Below are positions 36,001-48,300 of a stretch of 64,000 nucleotides of DNA, piece after piece (the stretch's first letter is position 1; each line of letters opens with the position of its first letter). The translations under genes were made by a program, and so were the position numbers. Source of the DNA: Chaetorhynchus papuensis (Eukaryota > Chordata > Aves > Passeriformes > Rhipiduridae); assembly GCA_013396525.1 (NCBI GenBank), contig VWYX01000122.1:511736-575735 (forward strand). The letters run 5' to 3'. The notes beneath the pieces were generated by a model that saw nothing but the letters and a program-made list of their open reading frames with translations, had not been told where the DNA came from and ran no database searches.

Positions 36001-36340
36001 AGGGAGGGGTCTGCCTGACATTTTTATCTCTCTACCACCGCGTTGCCATGCCAGTAGTGCCGTTTCCATGCCAGTACAGCTGTTTCTATACTGGTACTGC
36101 CGTTGCCAGGCTACGCCGAGGGTGTTGGAAGAGGACATCAGGTTGCTTTGAAGATGAGAAGGTGGGGGCTGAAACCGGGGTGATGCTGTGGCTTCTGAAT
36201 CCCACCTTGCTGCCCGCCTGAGAACATGCCAGGCACAGACCATCTCAGAGGGGGCTGGGCAGTGACAGAATTGTTGCTGCCTGTGCGAGTTGGTGTGATG
36301 GGTGGTTTTCTATAGAGCTGGGTCCTGGCAGGTCACTGGC
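27065..36340. other. Large intergenic region, no gene recognised
   Basis: About 9.3 kb without a supportable exon. Points of note: a CpG-rich segment at 27950-28440 followed by an AT-rich block at 28480-28550 (ggaacaattacataaactgg); a CpG-rich segment at about 30060-30200; a T-rich tract at 30222-30290; a duplicated unit with a CT microsatellite at 31167-31289; an 11-G run near 35137-35147. Either CpG segment could start a non-coding transcript, but nothing proves it. Confidence 0.45.
31242..31267. repeat. (CT)n microsatellite
   Basis: About 13 CT units within the second copy of a local tandem duplication (31167-31216 and 31221-31289). Confidence 0.9.
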
Positions 36341-36343
36341 CTT

Positions 36344-37218
36344 GCAGTGCTCCCCCAGTGTTGCCTGGGGCTCCCCTGGCATTTCTCTCTGCTCCCCTGG
36401 CATTGCTCTCTCCTCCCCTGATATTGCCTGGTTCTCCCCTGGTATTGCCCAGTGCTTGCTCAGCATTGCCCAGTGCTCCTACAACATTGCCCAGTGCTCC
36501 CCTGGCACTGCCCAGTGCTNNNNNNNNNNNNNNNNNNNNNNNNNNNNNNNNNNNNNNNNNNNNNNNNNNNNNNNNNNNNNNNNNNNNNNNNNNNNNNNNN
36601 NNNNNNNNNNNNNNNNNNNNNNNNNNNNNNNNNNNNNNNNNNNNNNNNNNNNNNNNNNNNNNNNNNNNNNNNNNNNNNNNNNNNNNNNNNNNNNNNNNNN
36701 NNNNNNNNNNNNNNNNNNNNNNNNNNNNNNNNNNNNNNNNNNNNNNNNNNNNNNNNNNNNNNNNNNNNNNNNNNNNNNNNNNNNNNNNNNNNNNNNNNNN
36801 NNNNNNNNNNNNNNNNNNNNNNNNNNNNNNNNNNNNNNNNNNNNNNNNNNNNNNNNNNNNNNNNNNNNNNNNNNNNNNNNNNNNNNNNNNNNNNNNNNNN
36901 NNNNNNNNNNNNNNNNNNNNNNNNNNNNNNNNNNNNNNNNNNNNNNNNNNNNNNNNNNNNNNNNNNNNNNNNNNNNNNNNNNNNNNNNNNNNNNNNNNNN
37001 NNNNNNNNNNNNNNNNNNNNNNNNNNNNNNNNNNNNNNNNNNNNNNNNNNNNNNNNNNNNNNNNNNNNNNGGCATTGCCCAGTGCTCCCCTGGCATTGCC
37101 CGGCGCTCCCCAGGCATTGCCCAGTGCTCCCCTGGCATTGCCCAGCGCTCCCCTATCACTGCCCAGTTCTCCCCTGGCATTGCCCAGCGCTCCCCAGGCA
37201 TTGCCCAGTGCTCCTCTA
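36344..37218. repeat. 21-bp minisatellite flanking a gap
   Basis: The unit is close to cccagtgctcccctggcatt plus g, 21 bp, with single-base variants (cccagcgctc, cccggcgctc, cctggttctc). About eight units lie left of the gap and seven right of it, and the missing interval is presumably more of the same. Because 21 is a multiple of three, all frames stay open and give spurious 7-residue repeat peptides. Confidence 0.9.
36520..37070. other. Assembly gap (551 N)
   Basis: A run of N inside the 21-bp minisatellite; its true length is unknown. Confidence 0.99.
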
Positions 37219-40200
37219 GCAAAATTTCATTTTCTGCACCATCTTGGGGTGTGGTCCTGCTCTTGTAGCCTGTTATGCTCAACTGATGGGACTCCTGGCT
37301 GCAAGGGCTGGGGACTTTCTGAGCTAAAAATGATACTACCTAGCAAACATCCTCCTGGGCTGGATGGTCTGGAGGGCACAAAAGTCACTTGGGTGTGCTC
37401 CCCATGCATGGAGCAGCCTGCAGGCTCCCACAGCTTCACGTGCCAGCTGGGTTGGGTTGTTTGTACCACAGTTATGTTGCATAAGTCTTTGTAAAGTGGG
37501 TAGCAGGGTGGCAACTTTCAGGTGAATGAGGCAGGGTGGCCCAGTCGAGGTGTCAGCTTGAGTTCTGTGTACTTCACTTGCTCTTCATCCTTATGCCAGC
37601 TCCTAAAGCACTAGATGACCCCACAAAATAGATTAGGGTGCCTGTTGGCTCTGTGAGGTGGTGAGGTCCCTTCCTTCCTGGGAGAAGGGATTGGTCCCAG
37701 AGGATGCTGAGCCCCTTGGTCTTGGCATCCCCTTCTCCTTCCTTTGATTTTTGTTGTGTGCCAGGTGGTTGCATGGGAGCACAGCTGTGGGCTGGGGCTC
37801 AGAAGAGATGCCGTGTAGTGGGGCCATTTCTCCACTCTCTGGGGCTTGCCCTGTGCGGGCAGCTGCTGGGTGTTTTCCAATGTGTGGGAGGTGTTGTCTG
37901 TCCTGCAGTGCTGATGGTAGGTCTCCAAGCCAGTGCCTGGCTGCGGGGTTGGAGCCAGGGCAGGACACTCCCTTGGCTGAAAAGTATTTTCTCCCTGAAA
38001 GTGAGCCAGCAGCTTCCAGTTCCCTGGCTCTTGTGCTGCTTCTCACCAGTACCGGGTGTCCCTCCAGCAGCGAGGGGGAGCACTGCCAGAGCATCCCACC
38101 TAGCCTCCACCTTCCCTCCACCCATCTCCTTCCAGCCCCCATCCCTCCACCCCCATGCTCCAGCCTAAATAATTCCTCCTCTGCCTGGCGGTGTGCAGAC
38201 TGCTCTCCTGTCCTTCCCTTAGTCATCGCTCAGCCAAGCAAGACAGATATAGTTTTGTGCGGCTCCTCACGGATCAGTCACTCCAGCCCCCAGATCATTT
38301 TCCTGCTGGGTCATGGCATTCGCCATGCCGAACATGAGGTGCCTCCCCCCTTTATTACTCCCATCCTTGCTGCCAGAGCCCCAGACCCCACTCCTGGGGG
38401 GGTGAATGGCCCCACTGATGCTGCATGGGTTGGCAGATACCCCAGATGGAGCTCCGTGTCCCCAGTTGTCTCAGGGCTGGGTGCCTCTGCCTGGGCCAAG
38501 CAGAGTGCTGATTTTCTGGAGTGGCTCAGGTCCAAATCCCTGCTTTCCAGGTATTCTGGCTGCCTTCCTCTTTCCCTGGCCAGCAGGGTATGTCTCGGCC
38601 CCACTGAGGTCTCACATTAGATGCTTTCTTATCAGTGCCCCATGACTTGAGGGTGAGCTGAGAGGACTATGTGTACTGTCTTAAGGGTCCAGGGGCACAT
38701 CCCAAATGAAGAGGGGGTACTGGGGTGCACAGCACACACGTGGCATGAGGAGGGATGCTGGGCCACACTAGGAGACACATGGCACTGTACAGCTGCCCAC
38801 TCTGCTACCCAGAGGGACCATCAGCAGCTGCTCCAATGTCAGCCGTAGCATTGTGGGAAGGCAGGTCCTGCCCTTTGCTGTACTCCAAATAATTTCACTC
38901 TCTGCTTCATTTGGCAGCCAACGACCCCTGCCACACCAACCCTGGTGCTTGGTAGCAGCTGCTTAGGGGACAGTGGGATGCAGAGAGGAGCATGGAAGCC
39001 CAGGGCTGGAGCCAGCTCCCAGTCCCACTGTTATGCCAGGGCAGTAGGATCAGGAAGATGATGAGGCAGGCAACCAGTGCTGTTAGTGCATTGCTCCTGC
39101 ATGGCCTTGCTCTGAGGCAGGAGAGGACCTGGACATCCTGCCTGAGTGCTGTGTGGGTTGCCAGGATGAGTCACAGCAAAGCTGCTGTGGAACAAGATGC
39201 TTGCCATGCCCGGCATTGTACTGTGCCCCCCCATCCCAGGGCCTCCTCTGCACCCTTTGCACCACGCAGACACCCCGAGTCCCCCGGCACAGCCGTGCTG
39301 TGCAGAGGGAAGTGGGAGAGAGTGTGCTGGGAACAGGAGGGAGTGTCTGGCAGCCCTGCACTGTGTCAGGGTCACGGAGCCAGCAATGTGGGGGTGGCGG
39401 GAGCTGGTGGCACAGTGTGCGGCTTGGAAACCATGCACAGGCCCTGTGTGGGCTCCTGTGGGTGGCCTAGGCCATGTGCATTTCCCGGGAGAGGAGCACA
39501 CCCTCTCCATGCTGGAGTGCCTGTGGGGTTGTGTCCTGTTGGGGCAGCTCACCCAACAGCTGGCAGTGGGCTGGATATGTGCAGGGGAGGGGATGTCATT
39601 TCCCTGCTCAGGTCCCATACAGCTCCCTCCAGACTGCCCTGTGGACCTGAGCAGCATGAGACCGGTCCCAGCAGGTGCTGGTGGGCATCATTGTCCTTAC
39701 CGCTGCCACCCCACCTAGTGCCAGGCTTCATTTCCATCACTTGGACAATCTTCCCGGCTGGGTTGCAGTGCCGGGTGTGGTCAGACCCTGCGGCTGTTTG
39801 GAGGGTCTGTACAGTGGCTCTGTACGGAGGAGGTAGTGCCCAGGGCTCCTGACAGAGGACAAAGAGAGGAGGGGGCTCCGACTGCCCGTGCAGCTTATGG
39901 GGAAGGGATGTCAGACCCGAGGGAGCCCTGAGTCAATCCCTCTTCTCCAAGGCCCAGGGTCTCCCACCTCCAGGGAGCTGCGGAGAATGGAGCCCATCCC
40001 TGCGGGAGCCTGGGGCTGCCCGGGCTCAGTCCCAGCTCCCCGGGCGGCGGGTGTGGTCCTCCATTCACCAGCCACGGGCACATAACAAGGGAGGAGGACG
40101 ATGCTACGAGGCAGAGGTAGGAGTCAGAGCTGGATTTGGGGCAGGAGGGGAACGGGATCACAAAACTGCCTACGAAATGATTTCGGGATATTGAAATGAG

Positions 40201-41398
40201 TCCCTGCCTCCCCCCTCCCTCCATCCCTGCATCCCTGCTCCCTGCATGCCCTCTGCGGATTCCCCAGTGGCACCTCCGGCTCCCGGCGTGGAGCAGGGGC
40301 GACACCCTGTGGTCACCACTCACTTCTTATGGCCCCTTGCACCCCTCCCCAGCCCACTCAACCGCAGTCCTCCCTCAAGTGTCCCCAGAGGGCCCTGGTG
40401 TCCCTAGGGACCCTGATTCGGGGTGGAGGGATCAGTTCTGGGTAATCCAGTCTCCTCATCCCAATTCTGTGCTCCCAAATCCTCTCAGGTTTCCCACCTC
40501 CTTTCCTTGCTTGCATCTGGGGTGATGTTGCTAAATGGGCACATGTTTTATCCCTGCTCAGTCATTTACTCCTGCTCTGGTCTGGGAGGGGAAGGATGTT
40601 TGGGGCCACCAGGGTGTCACTCCCTCCAAGGGCTGTGGCTGCTGCTATCACTCTCACTGTCACATCCTGCCCAGAATACCCCCTTTTCTTGCCAGTGGTC
40701 TCTGCCTGGTCCTGTGGCAATGGGATGGGGCTCTGACATCTTGCCCCAGTGATAGTCAGTGCCAGGGCTCATAGTGACACTGTCCAGTGTATCCCTCTGG
40801 TCACCTTTCTCCCCTCTATGTCAGCATAGCTCTCCTGAAGATTGTCTGGCTTTGGTGTGGGGCTCATCATGGTCACTTCCCCTCCAGGACACACCAGACC
40901 TGAGGGCACCTGGCGAAGCCCAGGGGAGCCCCAGGGTTGTGCAGAGGTGTCCAGGCTCAGAGGAGGTGCTATCCTGCACCCTGGGGTGCAAAACCAAGTA
41001 CTCATCTTCCCCACTAACAGAGTTTTTCTGAGGGGGTGGCAGCCCTGTGCAATGGCCCTGCAACCTGGCAGAGGGGGCAACATCAATACAGAGCGAGGCA
41101 CTACTCCCCCCCATCTCCTGGGGCCCCCATGGGGCAGCACCCCACCACCTGTGGGCTGCTCCTGAGCCAGGCAGGATCTGCCAGTCTCCTCCCAGACAGC
41201 AGGACCACCTTGGGTAAAGGGTGGACAATACTTTGACCACTGCCTGCTGTGAAATACAGGAGCCAGAGCTACCCTCCCCTGGACCCTGGGACTTGGCCCC
41301 AGGCAGGGTGATGCTGGACTGGAGCCCTGGGGCTGGGAGCCCCCAGTGTCCACTGTGTGGCACTTGGTGGTGTGTCACTGTTGTACTGTGGCTGGAGA
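37219..41398. other. Intergenic region, no gene recognised
   Basis: No exon, RNA gene or repeat family could be supported. The stretch at about 38220-38345 (caagacagatatagttttgt, tggcattcgccatgccgaac) stands out from its neighbours and could be conserved non-coding sequence. Open frames up to 289 codons lack homology to anything I know. Confidence 0.45.
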
Positions 41399-41402
41399 GA
41401 AA

Positions 41403-41697
41403 TGACGACACGAAGTTCAGGTCCAGGAAGAATAGAACCACGTTTATTAATTAGCAACTGGCGCTTATGTACCTTGGTTCGTAAAGATGGCATAAGATCA
41501 TTGGTCATTGATCATCTGCCTCCTGTACCTCTTGGCTAGAACCCACAACACCCATTCAAAAATATTTTTCCAGTCAATATCATAACAATGCTACATAACA
41601 ACTTGCACCTGCAAGATAAAGAGAATCCGTTTACAAAACTGTAGCACTGTTTCTCATAGCTTCTGTGAGAGAAGCAGAGATCTCACAGAATGCTGCA
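41403..41697 (-). mobile_element. Solo LTR, family B
   Basis: A 295-bp element starting TGACGACACG and ending ATGCTGCA on the + strand, with a perfect 4-bp target-site duplication GAAA (41399-41402 and 41698-41701). On the minus strand it carries AATAAA (41448-41443) and, upstream, a TATA-like TACATAAG. No internal retroviral sequence is present. It is unrelated in sequence to family A. Confidence 0.8.
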
Positions 41698-41701
41698 GAA
41701 A

Positions 41702-43740
41702 GCTGGAAAATTTCTCTGCTAAAATTTCTCTTTTCAGCATCCGCAGGTGGTGGGTGACAGATGTGGGACAACAGATGAGCTGCACAGGCAGTGTCACTTC
41801 AGCAGGGCTTGGGAGGGCTGGGCTGGACAGCTGTTTTTTGCCCCAGCCTTAAATCCCACACGAGCATCCTGATCCTTTGGTGTGGGCCTCTGGGTCACCA
41901 TGGGGACGTTTGCACTGCTGTTAAGGGAAAGGTTTGCAACAGCACTCAGTTTGCACCAGCATTCTGAGAGATCTGGTGAGAGGTTTGCACCAGCGTGCAA
42001 TGAGCAGATTGCACAAGTGTCCAGAGAGAGATTTGTGCCAGATTTTGGGTGTTTGGGAGGTTTTGTACCATACGCAGGGGAAGGTATCCCCCAGCATTTG
42101 AAGACAGGCTTGCCCCAGAATTAGGGAGGGTGGTCTGTAGGCAACAGACGCTTTCCTGGGACAGTGTCTCTGAGGTCAGCAGTCTTGAAGGACCAGGTGA
42201 CATCGAAGAGGAGCCACAACAACACCTTGCCCATTCCCCCACATCCTCCCACTTCTGCCCAGACCTCGATGCTGCCTATGTGGAGACACGGCTGGGGCAC
42301 ACCCTGCTGCGTGGCTGTCACTCACCGGGGATCTGTAGCTGTGACAGAGCTGGGAAGCTGGTGCTGCAGCGGTGACAGCACAGCCCTGCAGGACACAGGC
42401 CATCACGGCCACCTGCAGCCCTTGTCACCCAGCTCCCCGGGGACACCAGCCAGCTGTGTGCCCTGGCAGGGCTGCCAGGCTGCTGCCAGGAGTGACAGGC
42501 TAGGCTGGGGATGGGAGAGCTGCTTGTGCCTTGTTCCCCAGGTGAAGAGCTGGGTGCAACACGGGGTTGCATTAGGACCCGTGAGGTTCTGCCCTCTCAG
42601 TCTGAATCCTGTAGGGTTTGGGGGTGTGACTTTGGGGTGCTGACAGTGGGTGCCCCACTCTCAGGGTTCTCAAGCCTGTGCTGTGCACCAGCTTGCTCTT
42701 CATCTCCAGCAGACGGAGCAGTAACACAGTGATTCAACACCATCTCGCCAGGCGAGGGCTTCCCTGGGCTGCCCTCCACTGACAGAGCCCGCATCATCAC
42801 CAATCCATGACATCCCATCATCAGGCACAAAACCACCGTCAGCTCCCCCTTCCTGCAGATGTCCATCCTCTTCCCCAAGGTGATGAGTGCCTCTCCCAGG
42901 TGACACAGCTAATTTTAGGGCTTATCTGGCTCTCAGAGCCTGAAATGGTTGACAGATTTTCTCTGTGGGTGAGCTGGACATCACTGCTGTGGTTTGTACG
43001 CAATGGCATCCCACTGTGACCGTGGGAGTGGGCTCAAATGTCCAAGTCACGGTTTTAGCAGCAAGCTCTGTATCCTCACAGACTGAACAGATGCTGCCAG
43101 GGCAGCATCCCCACTCCTAATTCCGTCCCAGACCCTCTTCTTAAATCCCGTTCCCCTCCCAGCTGCAGCAGGGGCACTGTGCAAGGAAAGTCCCCCCCCC
43201 AGGCCGGTGAGCCCCCTTTGCTGGCAGCCTGGTTCCCATAGACCATGTGCTGCCAGCAATAGCTGCAGCTTTTCCTGGGAGCTCTGTGGACGTGATTAGC
43301 TGGAGCATTCCGGCTGTGGGGACCACTCTCCTGGGGAACTTTGGTGTCTCTGTGGGGTTATTTTGCTGCAGACAGCTTGTTCCCAGCATTCAGCTGTCTC
43401 CAGTCCTCTGTTCTCAGCATCCAGTGCCTCTGAAGGCAGGGAGCACACTCATCCCAGTGGAGGGGTGCCCCTTCCACTGCAGTGTCTGGGGTTGTTCCAT
43501 GAACCGCTCTCCCTACTGTCTGCTTTCCTGGGAAGACATGCAGCACCCTGAGTTTGCCAGGTCCTGGCTGCCCCCTGTCACTGCTGTGGGACACTCTGGG
43601 GACAGAAGGCCAAGCTTGCCTGATGGGACAGTGATCTGAGTCTGGGGTGGGATTTTAAACAATAGTTAGCTGTGGGTTCCCAGAAATGCCCGTGGTGAAG
43701 CCAGAAGCCCTGTAAGCACACGAGACGGAGGCTAGCTGGA
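41702..43740. other. Intergenic region downstream of PHF24
   Basis: Nothing coding is recognised. At about 41900-42040 a loose repeat of 'ggtttgcaccagc'-like units is visible. Confidence 0.4.
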
Positions 43741-43817
43741 CACAGCTGTTTAATGAATGTATCTCAGTACAGATAGGGAGTTGCAACCCACGCACCCACG
43801 GCCGCCTCCTCGCCATG

Positions 43818-43909
43818 GCTCTGGCCACATCTCGGACCTGGCATCCGAAATATCCCCATTGGCGCTCTGGCCACATCTCGGACCTGGCATCCAAAATATC
43901 CCCATTGGC
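43818..43909. repeat. 46-bp tandem duplication
   Basis: Two adjacent copies (43818-43863 and 43864-43909) of a unit starting gctctggccacatctcgg, with one mismatch (ccgaaat versus ccaaaat). It lies within the probable PHF24 3' UTR. Confidence 0.9.
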
Positions 43910-45129
43910 CTGGCATGCCAGGGTGGTAGAGGAAGATGTCGTGGCACTGGTGCGCCTCCTGGTCTTGCAGTGGGAGAGACCCTGGAGAGGGGAACTGTGC
44001 CCTGGCTGGGGGAAGGGGGGTGACTAGGATGATGCCCACAGGGCATTGGGGATGGAGGTGAGGGAGTGACTAGGTTGCTGCAGGTGCACCCCTGGTCTGT
44101 GTACACGCCGGGGCCGCCTGGCTGAGCCGGGGCACACCAGGCAGGGAAAGGCTGAGAGCACTGTGGGGAAGGGATTAGAAGGGCAGGAGCGGCTGCTGGG
44201 GCTGCCATGGGACCTGGGCTTCCCAACCCCTGGAGTGTTTGGGGCAAGGTTTCTGGGCTCCCTGCTCCTTCATCTGTGGGCTGAGTGCATCTGTCTACCT
44301 TAGGGCTGCCAATGAGGCCAGTGAGTGCATCATCCCTGCAGCTGACACCTGGGAGGGCTCTGGGTTCTGCCTCCTCCTCCTCACCACAAACACTAATGCT
44401 CCCAGCGAGGCGAGGCTGCCCACTTGATGTGGTGGGTAGAGAGCAGGACTGAACAGGATTGGTGTGGGACCGGAATGGCAAGCAGATGAAGAGCATCCCC
44501 TGGAACCAAGGGTACAGGAGGGGATGAGGGATGCAGGGGAGTGCTGCCAGCAAGATCAGATGCGTAGGAGGGTTCCCCTTCCTCTGACCCTGCCTTCCCA
44601 TTCCTCTGATGCTTTCTGTTCCCAGTGCTCCTTCCTCCACCATCGCTGTTGGCATTAAATAGTTGGTTGCCAGCAGGGAAGGGTTGAGGCACGCCAGGAA
44701 ACAGGATGGACCTACTGGGCTCCAGCCTCTGTTGGAGTAGGGCGGGGATGTGAAAGACCCCAAGGGGGGTCAGCCAAATCCCCTGGGGATCCCCCATGCT
44801 GATGAGCTGAGACACTGCTTGCCGCAGACCTGTGGGTGCTGCCCATGGCACGCAGAGGCTCTGCCCCGTGCACTGTGGGAGGCTGGGGGCACACGGGTGC
44901 TCTGGGTTCTGCTGACATCCCACAACTACCCAGGGCAGCCCCTGCTCTGTCCGCAGGTCCCTGGGTGCTGTGGGGACGGGGATCATGGGGGCAGCATGTT
45001 CCCTGCCCCTTGTGCCCCATGGTGATCCCGGGCATGGGACCCTTCCCCACCGTGGTCCCTGCAGGGAGTGATGGGGAGGAGTGATGGGGAGGAGTGGGGC
45101 CACGCCCTGCCCCGCCCTGCTTCCCTCTA

Positions 45130-45300
45130 CCAATCAGAGACCCAGGAGCTGCTCCCGCTCCCTCAGCCAATCAAAGCCCAGCACCCATCCTCTTCACAGC
45201 CAATCCGAGGGGGAGGCGGGGCAGAGGGCAGCATGGCCGCTTCCCCGCCAGCCAGTCGGCACCCGGCTGTGCCTGCGGGGTGGGAGGGCGGGGCAGGTCA
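45130..45300 (+). promoter_or_regulatory. Triple CCAAT plus GC boxes behind the PHF24 stop codon
   Basis: CCAAT occurs at 45130-45134, 45167-45171 and 45200-45204 (spacings 37 and 33 bp), each in an accaatca/agccaatc context. GC boxes gggaggcggggc (about 45210) and gggcggggc (about 45287) follow, with rising CpG. This is the layout of a TATA-less promoter firing on the + strand, antisense through PHF24. No downstream + strand gene is evident. Confidence 0.45.
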
Positions 45301-45328
45301 CCATGGCGGGCGTGGCACATGGCCGGGT

Positions 45329-48300
45329 CTAGGCGAGGGGCTGCAGGTGCAGGGCTGCGCTGTTGGGGCGCGCGGCCAGGATGTAGGCGACGTTCTCCCG
45401 CAGGAATCCGGGCCAGTCGATGCTCCTGCAGGCAGACGTGGGCTCATTGGACACCCTGGCAATGCTGCTCCCCCAGGGCCTCCCCCCAAAATGGGGGTGT
45501 CCACCACCCCCCTGACCGTCCCTGCCTCACCTGGTCTCCTCCTGTTTTGTGGCTGGCAGGATCTTCTCGGGGCTCTTGCTGTTCCTGCTGCTGGCGGGGC
45601 TGCCCTCTGATATGGGCCCCACATGGCTGATGCTGTGGCAGGGAGGACAGTACTCTTCAACCCCACTCCCTGCACCCCAAATGGTGGTGGTGGGGGAAGA
45701 GGGTGCACAGGGCTGGGGGGCCATGGAGGGGGAGGTGGCAGGAAGTGGGGGCAGCCCCTTTGGTAGGTGTTGGGGCCGTGTTGGGAGTCCTGCTGGGATA
45801 TCACCCGTACACCAGGGTGGGCATCCAGCATCCCCTTACCTGACATTGCAGGACTGCATCTCCTTTTGGTGCTTGCGGAACCAGGTGTGCCGGGCCTGGC
45901 GGCACTCACCCTCCCCGATGAAGCCATCGTTGTCCTGGTCCAGGGCCAGGAAGGCTGCCCGTGCCCGCTCCCGCTCCTTGGGTGTCAGCAGTCGCAGAAG
46001 GGCATTCTAGGGGGTCAGAGAAGGAAAGATGCAGCACTCATCCCGTGGGAACCTCCCTCCTTATATGCCCGAATGTAGGGGTCTCCACCCTGAGTGCCAT
46101 GGCCAGAGGTGCAGGCCATGGGAGTCAGCCCCAGGTGCCAGAGCCATGGGGCCAGCTGTAGGAGCCAGCTTTGGGTGCCATGACCATGGGTGCTGGGCAT
46201 GGGCACTGACCTTGGGTGCTGTGGCTGTGGGTGCTGGCCATCGTAGCCAGCCTTGGGTGCTGTGACCATGTGTGCCAGCCATGGGAGCAAGCCCTGGATG
46301 CCACAACCATACCTGCGGCCGTATTTTCTGCAGCAGCTGGATGGACTCATGGGAGAGGAAGTCCTGCCACTCGATGTGCCCCTTCTTGTCAGGGTCCAGG
46401 GCGTTGAACTGCAGGGCTGCCTGCTCCTCCTGTGCCTCAGGCATGGTCCGCTCGAACTGCTGCTTGTGCACTTGGTGTTTGTAGTGCAGGAAGTCATCCA
46501 GGGTCAGGCAGCTCTCTGCAGGGGACAGATTGGCTGTGCTGTGCCCAGGAAGGAGGGGGAATGCACCTCCCCAGCTGCTTCCCACAGCCATCTGGGGCCT
46601 GCCACATGCAGGGTACGCACCTGGAATGATCTTGCAGTTCTTCAGGGTCTCCATCAGGCTGTACATCTCTTCCTCTGTCAGCAGCAGATTGAGGTTGTCC
46701 TGGAGTGGGGGGCAGAGAAAAACCATGAGGCAAAGAAATGGGGTGGAGGGAGCACACCTCCATATGGCAGGACTGGGATCCCTTGAAGGCGTGTGGGTGT
46801 GGACACCCAGGGAGGCATGCTGTGCTGTGTCACCCAAGGGTGCTGCAGTGGAATGGCTCCATGCCCCTGGGCTTTGGCCGTTCCAGCTCTGACACAGCAT
46901 CTCATGTACCCATGGTGCCACATCCCCCACCAACGTCCTGGGGGGCTAGCTGCAGGGGTGGGAAGATGGTGAAGGGCCACTGTCCCCTGTGTCTGGAGAC
47001 CCCATCGGGCCAAGGTGGGTGGTGGGAACTGGAGAGCAGCAGGTCCCCCATTGTCCCAGACCAGGCTGTGAGGTGGGATCCTGCTCATGTCCATGTGGGG
47101 CACAGTTCCCTGGGGAGCACCCACCACCCAGCAGCAGCCTGGTGTCCCCTACTCCAGGCACTCACGCAGTAGTAGCAGCTCCAGCCCGTCTCGGTGTGCG
47201 CCGTCTCCGTCACCTCCACGGCGCTGTCCTTCTGCAGGTATCCCATGCGGCGCAGGCAGCCGTCGTGATACACCCGCGGGCAGATGCGGCAGGGGAAGAG
47301 GCTCTCGGCCGTCCACACCTCGCAGATCTCACACATCTCATCATTCAGGATCTGGGGAGGGATGGGTAGATGCTCAGAAGAGGAGTGTGGGCAGGGGCTT
47401 GGCTTTTCGATCTGGGCAGTGCTTTGCAGGTGGGGGTGGATGCTGAGGGGCAGAGAGGACAGGAAGATGGGAATGTGTGGGGCTGGCACAGGGAAGAGGT
47501 TGTTGTAAGGGACATGGCTGGTTGAGTTAGAGGAGGTTAGCGGGTGTGTTGGTGGGGATGAGTGGTGGGTGGATGGGTCTGGCTGTAGGGTTGGCCATGG
47601 GGTTGTAGGTTCTCTGGGGTGCAGCATCATAGGCATGGGTGGCTGGGCTGTAGGGTTTTAGGTTGGCTGGTCTTTAGGGTTGCAAGTGTGGATGGATGAG
47701 CTGTAAGGTTTTCCACACATTTCCATTTCCACTTCCAAAGAGATACTAATCTGTATATATTATCTGGGCACCCTGGCTGATCTAGCCTCAGAGCGTGGTT
47801 GGACACTGGAACAGACTCCCCAGGGCAGTGGCCACAGCACCAAGCCTGGACAATACTCTCAGGCACATGGTATGATTCTTGGGGTGTCCAAGAATCCTGT
47901 GCATGGCCAGGAGTTGGACTTTGATGATCCTTGTGGGTCCCTTCCAACTCAGGATATTCTATGTCTGTACGGTGCTATATAAGGCTGTAGGTGGGCTGGG
48001 GTGTAGGCTTGTTGGGTGTGTGGCTGGATGGGTAAGGCTGTGGGTGTGGATGGGTAGGTTGTAGGATTGAGGGCATGGTGGATAAGCTGTTGGGTTGTAG
48101 ATGGGCAGGGGTGTAGGGGCTGCAGGTATGGAGGGGTGGCTTGAGTTGCAGGCTGATTGACTGTAGGTGGACTAATATATAGGTCAAGTTGTCCTCTTTT
48201 CCCCAGACCTAGAGCTGTCTGTGCCCAGCAGTGACTTCTCCCTTCCAAGACCCCCCAGGGTCCCTCCAGGGCACATCTGAGCAGTTGCACCCCCCTCCCC

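Larger units (their letters stand above)
43749..45328 (-). other. PHF24: PHF24 3' UTR (tentative extent)
   Basis: Going downstream from the stop on the minus strand, the first plausible poly(A) hexamer I find is ATTAAA at 43754-43749, followed by a GT-rich stretch. No AATAAA occurs before it in this direction by eye. The extent is a guess; RNA data would settle it. Confidence 0.35.

Noticed and set aside
36342..37494. 308- and 378-codon repetitive proteins
   Set aside because: Artefacts of a 21-bp repeat and of 551 N translated as X.
43750..44763. 337-codon minus-strand open frame
   Set aside because: G+C-rich non-coding sequence downstream of PHF24. It has no recognisable domain, overlaps a 46-bp tandem duplication, and is bounded by stops rather than splice logic.
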